This document shows, piece by piece, positions 6,645 through 11,592 of a DNA stretch of 11,592 nucleotides (position 1 is the stretch's first letter; each line of letters opens with the position of its first letter). The notes below the pieces were generated by a model. That model made no database searches. It saw only the letters and a list, made by a program, of their open reading frames with translations, and was not told the DNA's origin. The stretch is taken from positions 1 to 11,592 of the forward strand of contig JAIEDJ010000073.1 of assembly GCA_029068025.1 (NCBI GenBank), given 5' to 3'. The position numbers were made by a program, and so were the translations under genes. The stretch comes from Oscillospiraceae bacterium. GTDB taxonomy: Bacteria; Bacillota; Clostridia; Oscillospirales; Ruminococcaceae.

Positions 6645-7910
6645 ATGGAAAATCGCCGAAAACTGATCATAAACGGCGGACGGCGGCTGGAGGGCGAGCT
6701 GTGCGTTCACGGCGCAAAAAACAGCGCCCTGCCCCTGCTGTCGGCGACGGTTCTCGCGCATGGTGAAACGATACTGCATAATTGCCCGTGTCTTACGGAC
6801 GTGGACGCGGCGTGCAGGATCCTCTCGCAGCTCGGCTGCCGATGTCAGAGAAACGGCGGTACGGTGACCGTCGACGCAACGAATGTCACAAGCTCCGAGA
6901 TCCCCGAGAATCTGATGAGGGAAATGCGCTCGTCTATTGTGTTTCTGGGCGCTGTTCTCGGAAGGAACGGTCACTGCCGCTTGTCCTTCCCGGGAGGGTG
7001 CGAGCTGGGCGCGCGGCCTATAGATCTGCATATCGCGGCGCTCAGGCAGATGGGCGCGGAGATCTCCGAGGAGCACGGATATCTTGACTGCCATGCCGCA
7101 AACGGACTTCACGGCGCGAAGATCACGTTGTCGTTCCCGTCGGTGGGGGCTACGGAAAATATACTGCTTGCCGCCGCTGCCGCAAAGGGATACACCGAGA
7201 TCCACAATGCCGCGAGGGAGCCCGAGATCGTGGATCTGGCAGAGTTTCTTGTCAAGTGCGGCGCTAAGATCGGCGGCGCGGGCGAAAGCGTGATATTCGT
7301 CGAGGGCAGACCGCGTCTGGAGCCGTGCGAGCACAGCGTTATCCCCGACAGGATCGTTGCGGGAACGTATCTGTGCGCCGCCGCGATGACGCGCGGCGAG
7401 ATGATCCTCACTCACTGCGATCCCTCACATATGAACGGCTTTGTCCCCGTGCTTGAGAGCATGGGCGCGAGGATATACACCTACGGCGGCGGGAAAATGT
7501 ACATAAGCTGCAAGAAGCGGCTCACCGCGCCGCCTACCGTCAGAACTATGCCGTATCCGGGATTTCCGACGGATATCCAGGCTCCGTTTACGGCGCTGTG
7601 TACTACCGCCGAGGGTACGTCGATGTTTGTGGAAACGATCTTCGAGAACCGCTTCAGGCACGTTCCCGAGCTGGTGCGGCTGGGTGCGTCCATTGAAACG
7701 GAGGGCAGAATGTGTCTTGTGCGCGGAGTGAAAAAGCTCTCCGGCGCAAAGGTCTGCGCCGCGGAGCTTCGCGGCGGAGCGGCGCTGATCGTTGCCGCGC
7801 TTGCCGCGGAGGGTACGAGCGAGGTCACGGGTCTGGGATACGTCGACCGCGGATATGAAACGATAGAGTCGGCTTTGCGCTCCGTCGGCGCGGATATCAA
7901 GAGGGTGTAG
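6645..7910 (+). CDS. murA: UDP-N-acetylglucosamine 1-carboxyvinyltransferase
   Basis: MurA transfers enolpyruvate from phosphoenolpyruvate to UDP-GlcNAc, the first committed step of peptidoglycan synthesis in the cytoplasm. The 421 residues match the usual length. Key residues are present: the K25-N26 pair in GAKNSALP, the catalytic Cys119 in PGGCELGARP (the residue alkylated by fosfomycin), Asp310 in PGFPTDIQAPF (equivalent to E. coli Asp305), Arg376 in ELRGG and Arg402 in DRGYE. The two inside-out alpha/beta domains are complete. ATG 6645 follows AAAGGGTG at 6632-6639. Low-GC Gram-positives often carry two MurA paralogues, and I cannot tell which one this is. It lies upstream of divIB/ftsQ and ftsZ, a common envelope/division setting, but the 395-nt gap after it holds a leader repeat. 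Confidence 0.95.
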   Translation: MENRRKLIINGGRRLEGELCVHGAKNSALPLLSATVLAHGETILHNCPCLTDVDAACRILSQLGCRCQRNGGTVTVDATNVTSSEIPENLMREMRSSIVFLGAVLGRNGHCRLSFPGGCELGARPIDLHIAALRQMGAEISEEHGYLDCHAANGLHGAKITLSFPSVGATENILLAAAAAKGYTEIHNAAREPEIVDLAEFLVKCGAKIGGAGESVIFVEGRPRLEPCEHSVIPDRIVAGTYLCAAAMTRGEMILTHCDPSHMNGFVPVLESMGARIYTYGGGKMYISCKKRLTAPPTVRTMPYPGFPTDIQAPFTALCTTAEGTSMFVETIFENRFRHVPELVRLGASIETEGRMCLVRGVKKLSGAKVCAAELRGGAALIVAALAAEGTSEVTGLGYVDRGYETIESALRSVGADIKRV

Positions 7911-8000
7911 TTATAATCTCACTCTCACGAAGAGAGAAGTCCGCTACTGTTCCCCACCGGAAAAGCACTATTACTTAGATCAGCACGGCAAGATAACACT
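7911..8000. other. murA 3' gap with no clear element
   Basis: This stretch contains an isolated TATAAT at 7912-7917 without a -35 and a weak CTCTC/GAGAG hairpin (7922-7936). I see no T-tract terminator for murA and no clear promoter for the next gene, so the two may be co-transcribed. Confidence 0.4.
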
Positions 8001-8272
8001 ATAAACACGCAGCAAAGGTGCTTGCGCCAAGATCAACAAATTAATTGAGCAGTGAATTTCAAAAAGGTCGAAAAAAATTTAACAAATAATAATAATTTTT
8101 TTCGACCGGTTCTCAATTGACGGCTAAGTGCAGCGGAAAATGCAGCGGTGCAAAGATCAACGAAATGGATGGGCAGCTGCTTTTAAATACAATCAACCAA
8201 TAGTGATAAATGCAACACGCTGCATTTGGAGCGTAACATGCCGCCAATTGAGAATTTTGAAATTCTTTTAAA
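8001..8272 (+). repeat. Structured leader repeat, copy C (longest)
   Basis: The opening box (8001-8018) is identical to copy B, followed by a mini-hairpin GGTG-CTTG-CGCC and GATCAACA. Stem 1 has 14 perfect pairs (8066-8079 with 8094-8107) around a 14-nt A/T loop. Stem 2 has 14 of 15 pairs (8110-8124 with 8240-8254). Its loop is 115 nt instead of 27, and contains a second stem of 10 bp (8138-8147 with 8218-8227) and an embedded short unit GCAAAGATCAACG (8150-8162). The tail GAGAATTTTGAAATT (8250-8264) and TTTTAAA lead into the ribosome binding site of the divIB/ftsQ gene. Confidence 0.8.
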
Positions 8273-8305
8273 AGAGGAACTTTAAAAGAGAGGAGTGTGA
8301 CGGCT

Positions 8306-9490
8306 ATGAATAAAAAACCCGCCATGTCGGGGAAGAGACCGGTCTCGGCGGACAGCCGAAAAAGCCCGCAGGAACAGCAGCGAATGAAGACGCCGTCGGC
8401 TCCCAATACGCCAAAAGCGCCCGCTGCCCCAAACAATCAAAATACTGCGCGTCAGATTGCCGCATCTCAGCAGAAAAAGCGCAAGTCCTCAAAGTCTGCT
8501 TTAAAAAAATCGGTGAAAGCGCCAACCAAAACATCGGCAAAGGCTTCGGTAAAAACGCCGGCGAAAAAGCCCGCAGCTTCGGGACAGCCGCAGGCCGCGC
8601 GTCCCGCGCCTCCGACTGCCAGAGGGACGGCGGTAAGGTCTCCGCAGAAGCCGCGCGTCCAAAGCTCTCCGCGAAAGCGCCATAAATATCGCGGCGGAAA
8701 TTACATATTGTATTATATGCTGGCGGGCGTGGTCGTTATTACCGTTCTGGTGATCCTTGCGAACACTGTGCTGTTCAGGTGCAGGCAGATCACTGTATCC
8801 GGGAACGTGCGCTACAGTGCCGAGGAGATCGCCGAAAGCTCGGGGATCGTCACCGGGAAAAATCTGCTTCACATAAACGCGCGGCAGGCGGCGGACAGCA
8901 TTGTATCATCGTTGGCGTATGTCGATGACGCGCAGGTGAAGAAATCGTTCCCGACCGGGATAAACATCACGGTCACGGAGGCGGAAAAATGGTTCTGCGT
9001 AAGGCACGGGAACACTACGGCGGCAGTGTCGCGCCGCGGAAAGATCATCGAGCACTGTGCTCCGGACGGGCTGACGGTCATCACGGGTTATGAACCGGAG
9101 AATATTGATGTTGGCAAATGGCTCAGATCCGAAACAGACAGTAAGACCGATATCCCCGGGACCATTCTCGGAGCGATAGAGAGAACATCGCTTGAGAATG
9201 TTGACGAGGTAGATCTTAATGATCGTTTTTCCATCAAAATGAGTATTGACAACGGACGTATTATCCTGGAACTGGGCACAGTATCCGAAATGGAAAGCAA
9301 ACTGATAGTGGCAAACGACCTTATACGCAATCATATCAGCGCGACGGAGAGCGTAACCGTTTTGCTGAGCAACCCCATACAGGCAACTGTGCACAGAAAT
9401 ATCGACGCGGAGCCCGAGAATCCGGTTTCCGAACCGTCAAATTCGGACGAGCCCGGCGACTCGGACGCTTCCTCCGAGCCGCAGACATAA
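8306..9490 (+). CDS. ftsQ: Cell division protein DivIB/FtsQ
   Basis: DivIB/FtsQ is a single-pass membrane protein that links the division machinery (with DivIC/FtsB and FtsL) to septal wall synthesis. The 394 residues show a long cytoplasmic part (1-130) that is low-complexity and rich in Lys, Ala, Pro and Ser. A membrane helix follows at about 133-156, then a POTRA domain (about 158-226, starting RCRQITVSGNVRYSAEEI). A beta domain runs to about 364 and an acidic Ser/Pro/Glu tail to the end. The cytoplasmic part is far longer than the usual 20-40 residues of FtsQ. I choose ATG 8306 with AGAGGAG at 8289-8295. A GTG at 8297 is nearly on top of the Shine-Dalgarno. Because the gene symbol rests on domain order rather than close identity, divIB would be equally suitable. 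Confidence 0.85.
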   Translation: MNKKPAMSGKRPVSADSRKSPQEQQRMKTPSAPNTPKAPAAPNNQNTARQIAASQQKKRKSSKSALKKSVKAPTKTSAKASVKTPAKKPAASGQPQAARPAPPTARGTAVRSPQKPRVQSSPRKRHKYRGGNYILYYMLAGVVVITVLVILANTVLFRCRQITVSGNVRYSAEEIAESSGIVTGKNLLHINARQAADSIVSSLAYVDDAQVKKSFPTGINITVTEAEKWFCVRHGNTTAAVSRRGKIIEHCAPDGLTVITGYEPENIDVGKWLRSETDSKTDIPGTILGAIERTSLENVDEVDLNDRFSIKMSIDNGRIILELGTVSEMESKLIVANDLIRNHISATESVTVLLSNPIQATVHRNIDAEPENPVSEPSNSDEPGDSDASSEPQT

Positions 9491-9651
9491 GGAACCACTG
9501 ATCAAATGCGATCACGCACCTTGCTTGTATCTTTTCCGCCTGACTTAGATAATTTTTCTTGAAATACATCAAGTATTACTGCGAAAAATTGCCGTCGTCA
9601 GTCGAAAAATCTGCCGCGCGATCTGCGCACTCGCATTTGATCAGTGGTTCC
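9491..9651. mobile_element. 161-bp MITE-like element with 21-bp perfect terminal inverted repeats
   Basis: The arms at 9491-9511 (starting GGAACCACTGATCAAATG) and 9631-9651 are perfectly complementary over 21 bp and enclose 119 nt with no ORF. The interior has an 8-bp inverted repeat (AATTTTTC 9551-9558, GAAAAATT 9583-9590) and two near-direct repeats of CGAAAAAT (9582 and 9603). The left arm begins on the base after the ftsQ stop codon. Length, terminal repeats and lack of coding capacity fit a miniature inverted-repeat element moved by a transposase elsewhere. As RNA it would fold into a strong hairpin at the 3' end of the ftsQ message. No clear target duplication is visible. Confidence 0.7.
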
Positions 9652-9689
9652 GTAATTATTGTGATCGGGATCAAAAAATCAGCATATCT

Positions 9690-9753
9690 GACTGTCGGGA
9701 AGCTCCCAAATATCGGGAAACAGCTTTTCGGCAGTCTGTTATTGTGATTTTTT
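9690..9753 (+). terminator. Possible branched terminator downstream of ftsQ
   Basis: GACTGTCG (9690-9697) pairs with CGGCAGTC (9729-9736) with one G-U. Inside are nested stems from AGCT/AGCT and TCCC/GGGA. Six T residues (9748-9753) follow after 11 nt. The T-run is too far from the stem for a textbook terminator, so this is tentative. Confidence 0.35.
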
Positions 9754-9798
9754 ACTAAAAACTGTCATATTGCAGTGTAAAATTCTTAAAAAAAACAG

Positions 9799-9827
9799 TT
9801 GAAATTTCTTTTAATATCTGTTATAAT
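9799..9827 (+). promoter_or_regulatory. Sigma-A promoter of ftsZ
   Basis: TTGAAA (9799-9804) and TATAAT (9822-9827) are separated by 17 nt, inside an A/T-rich stretch. Transcription should begin near 9834, giving a leader of about 55 nt. This uncouples ftsZ from ftsQ, consistent with the mobile element and possible terminator lying between them. Confidence 0.8.
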
Positions 9828-9839
9828 AGAAATAGTAAT

Positions 9840-9860
9840 GTTACGGAGAAGATCTGTAAC
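9840..9860 (+). promoter_or_regulatory. Hairpin at the 5' end of the ftsZ transcript
   Basis: GTTACGGA (9840-9847) pairs with TCTGTAAC (9853-9860) over 8 bp with one G-U, around a GAAGA loop. It begins only a few bases after the predicted transcription start and ends 14 nt before the AGGAGG at 9875-9880. A 5' hairpin of this kind commonly stabilises an mRNA; a role as a protein-binding operator is also possible. Confidence 0.5.
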
Positions 9861-9888
9861 GACGTGAAAATGCTAGGAGGATCAGAAA

Positions 9889-11043
9889 ATGGCTTTTGCG
9901 ATTGATAATAATAACGACGATTTCGACGCTCCAGATGATTTCCAAATGTCAACCCGGATCATGGTATTCGGAGTTGGAGGCGCGGGCGGAAACGCCGTTG
10001 CTCATATGGTCGACAGCGAAGTGAACGACGTAGACTATGTTATCGCCAATACGGACGTTATCGCGCTGCGTCAAAAAAGTCCCGAGAAGATGAAGCGTAT
10101 CCAGCTCGGCAGAAAGACCACCGGAGGTAAGGGCGCGGGGAACGACCCTGCCAAGGGCAAGGCGTCTGCTGAGGAGAACCGCGACGATATCGCGGATAGC
10201 TTAGACGGCGTATCCATGCTGTTTGTGACCGCGGGCATGGGCGGAGGCACGGGTACGGGCGCTGCTCCTGTCGTTGCCAATCTGGCTAAGGAGAAGGGCA
10301 TACTTACCGTCGGCGTAGTTACCAAGCCGTTCAAGCACGAGGGCGCGAGCAAGATGGATCAGGCGATCGCGGGTATCTCGGAGATGAAGAAGTACGTTGA
10401 CGCGCTGATCGTTATCCCGAACGAGCGTCTGAAGCAGCTCAAGGGTACAAAGATCACGCTGAGAAACGCTTTCGGAGAGGTCGACAACGTTCTGTGCAAG
10501 GCGGTTATCGGCGTTATACGCCTGCTGCAGGGCGACGGATACATAAACGTTGACTTTGCGGATGTGTGCATGGCTCTGCGCGATTCCGGAGTGGCTCATA
10601 TGGCTATAGGAAACGGAAAGGGCGACAATAAGATCGACGACGCGCTTGACGAGGTGCTCAACAGCCCGCTGCTCGAGACCTCTATCAACGGCGCGCGCAG
10701 AGGTCTGCTGAATATCAGCGTTCCCGATTCGTTCCCGTTGGACGAGTTTGACAAGCTGATGGACGATATTTCCGAGAAGTTCAACAAGGACGCGAGATTC
10801 AAGTGCGGTATCGTATTCGATTCTTCGCTCGCGGACGATGAGATCTCGCTTATCGTTGTGGCTACCGACTTTTCGGACGAGGATCCCGAGGAGGACGTTG
10901 AGGATATGACGGCTGCGGATCCTATGCCGTCGGTCACTATCACATCGGCATCGGACGGTATTTCGGGCAATATCGGATTCAGCTCCGAGGCTAACGATAT
11001 GGATGCTCTGCTCAGGAAATTCAACCACGGTAGAGATTTTTAA
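9889..11043 (+). CDS. ftsZ: Cell division GTPase FtsZ (divergent variant)
   Basis: FtsZ is the tubulin-like GTPase that polymerises into the cytokinetic ring. The 384 residues begin with an acidic 20-residue extension. The GTP-binding T1 loop is GVGGAGGNAV (28-37), the tubulin signature GGGTGTGAAP is at 118-127, and the T7 synergy loop N-x-DFADV (220-226) keeps both catalytic Asp residues. The T3 region is unusual: GKGAGNDPAKGKASAEEN (80-97) instead of the common GxGAGxNPxxGxxAAEE. The linker is short and acidic (about 329-369). The extreme C-terminus, MDALLRKFNHGRDF, only loosely resembles the usual conserved tail D-x-P-x-FLR that binds FtsA and SepF. ATG 9889 has AGGAGG at 9875-9880. It has its own promoter and terminator, so it is monocistronic. 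Confidence 0.95.
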   Translation: MAFAIDNNNDDFDAPDDFQMSTRIMVFGVGGAGGNAVAHMVDSEVNDVDYVIANTDVIALRQKSPEKMKRIQLGRKTTGGKGAGNDPAKGKASAEENRDDIADSLDGVSMLFVTAGMGGGTGTGAAPVVANLAKEKGILTVGVVTKPFKHEGASKMDQAIAGISEMKKYVDALIVIPNERLKQLKGTKITLRNAFGEVDNVLCKAVIGVIRLLQGDGYINVDFADVCMALRDSGVAHMAIGNGKGDNKIDDALDEVLNSPLLETSINGARRGLLNISVPDSFPLDEFDKLMDDISEKFNKDARFKCGIVFDSSLADDEISLIVVATDFSDEDPEEDVEDMTAADPMPSVTITSASDGISGNIGFSSEANDMDALLRKFNHGRDF

Positions 11044-11065
11044 GACGGATATCAGGTTTTTGAGG

Positions 11066-11104
11066 ATTCCCAAACCGCTTTGGTTTGGGAATTTTCTTGT
11101 TTTC
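11066..11104 (+). terminator. Intrinsic terminator of ftsZ
   Basis: ATTCCCAAACC (11066-11076) and GGTTTGGGAAT (11082-11092) form an 11-bp perfect stem with a GCTTT loop, followed directly by TTTCTTGTTTT. It lies 22 nt after the ftsZ stop. Confidence 0.9.
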
Positions 11105-11116
11105 GGAAAAAAGGGC

Positions 11117-11150
11117 TTGCTTTTTTCGCGGATTTGGTATACAATATAAT
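11117..11150 (+). promoter_or_regulatory. Possible promoter reading out of the window
   Basis: An extended -10 TGGTATACA (11136-11143) and an exact TATAAT (11145-11150) overlap. TTGCTT at 11117 could be a -35, with a short 15-nt gap to the first hexamer. Transcription would run through the palindromic element to a gene beyond the right edge. This is tentative. Confidence 0.4.
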
Positions 11151-11199
11151 ATGTAGAGTTGGATTTAAAATTAAAATTTGCAGGTTATTTAAAAGTTAG

Positions 11200-11591
11200 A
11201 AACCGGGATTCTTAAGGGCGTGGCGCCCTTAAGCGGGGTTTGGAGCGGAGCCCCAATGGGGTGCGGGGCAAAGCCCCGCCATGATATCACCGGCGCGGAG
11301 CGGCGTTGACAAGATTAATCTTTATGGCTGATGTATCTGCGGAGGGCACGCCCCTCCGCGCGAACCACGACTGTTTTAAGTCCTCGCACTTCGTGCATTG
11401 GACTTAAATCAGCGTGTTTCACGCTGCGGGGCTGGTGATGTTATGTCCCGAACCCCTCAAGGGGCTTTGCCCCTTGACCCCATTGGGGCTTCGCCCCAAA
11501 CCCCACCAAAGGGGCAAGGTCTGTCGGTCAGCCCCTCTGTCACTTCGTGACATCTCCCCCGCGGGGGAGTCACCCTTTGGAATCCCGGTTT
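11200..11591. mobile_element. ORF-free palindromic element with 12-bp terminal inverted repeats
   Basis: AAACCGGGATTC (11200-11211) and GAATCCCGGTTT (11580-11591) are perfect inverted ends of a 392-bp unit. Inside are many hairpins: 11211-11233 (10 bp), 11263-11279 (7 bp), 11339-11359 (8 bp), 11375-11408 (9 bp with an inner 4-bp stem), 11410-11426 (7 bp), 11458-11476 (8 bp), 11483-11499 (7 bp), 11538-11552 (6 bp) and the 16-bp palindrome 11554-11569. In addition 11235-11261 and 11478-11504 are complementary at 25 of 27 positions, so the unit can fold back on itself over its full length. No ORF or transposase is seen. It is best read as a non-autonomous transposable or fold-back element; flanking duplication cannot be tested because the window ends one base later. 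Confidence 0.7.
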
Positions 11592-11592
11592 T

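Noticed and set aside
6612..7415. Minus-strand open frame opposite murA
   Set aside because: It is a shadow of a complete murA gene. The translation is Arg/His/Ala-rich without any family resemblance.
9488..9655. Target duplication TAA around the 161-bp element
   Set aside because: TAA is directly adjacent on the left (9488-9490), but on the right an extra G intervenes (9652), so it is not a clean duplication and a three-base match is expected by chance.
9559..9747. Plus-strand 62-codon frame between ftsQ and ftsZ
   Set aside because: It runs through the right arm of the inverted-repeat element and the possible terminator. It has no Shine-Dalgarno and no recognisable protein features.
10201..11073. 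Long minus-strand open frame opposite ftsZ
   Set aside because: It is a codon-bias shadow of ftsZ. It would start inside the ftsZ terminator and shows no recognisable domains.
11200..11592. CRISPR array or tRNA cluster at the GC-rich right end
   Set aside because: The repeats are inverted, of different sequence and irregularly spaced. No regular direct repeat with spacers and no cloverleaf could be built.

Overview
The window is an 11.6 kb stretch from what looks like a Gram-positive, gut-type Clostridia chromosome (Oscillospiraceae/Ruminococcus-like is my best inference, not proven). The reasons are strong purine-rich ribosome binding sites (AGGAGG), sigma-A promoters, a murA - divIB/ftsQ - ftsZ order, a saccharopine-dehydrogenase-family carboxynorspermidine synthase, and GC-rich palindromic intergenic repeats. 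All supported genes are on the + strand.

Layout. (1) Positions 1-2359 hold four small accessory genes: the 3' end of a membrane protein gene, a protein with two tandem DUF4375/DMP19-like domains, a single-domain paralogue, and an unrecognised acidic protein. They are closely spaced and lead into speE with only 17 nt between. (2) Positions 2377-6117 hold two polyamine genes, speE (aminopropyltransferase) and carboxynorspermidine/carboxyspermidine dehydrogenase, separated by a three-helix membrane protein and a small cupin. A two-helix membrane protein overlaps the dehydrogenase stop. (3) Positions 6645-11043 hold envelope and division genes: murA, a divIB/ftsQ-type gene with a long basic low-complexity N-terminus, and a somewhat divergent ftsZ. 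The ftsZ gene has its own promoter, leader hairpin and terminator. No ftsA is present.

The most interesting non-coding structure is a repeat family on the + strand, in the leaders of three unrelated genes: the cupin, the polyamine dehydrogenase and divIB/ftsQ. Each copy starts with an ACGCAGCAAAGG-type box containing a mini-hairpin, and ends in an A/T-rich stretch running into the Shine-Dalgarno. In the two full copies the two large stems are kept although the bases of both arms have changed, including compensatory changes. Related short units occur singly and in pairs around a near-perfect promoter (TTGACA-17-TATAAT) ahead of the dehydrogenase, and one unit sits in the variable loop of the third copy.

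Two other elements look mobile. One is a 161-bp unit with 21-bp perfect terminal inverted repeats that abuts the divIB/ftsQ stop codon. The other is a roughly 390-bp ORF-free palindromic element with 12-bp terminal inverted repeats filling the right end. No tRNA, rRNA, CRISPR array or transposase gene was seen.
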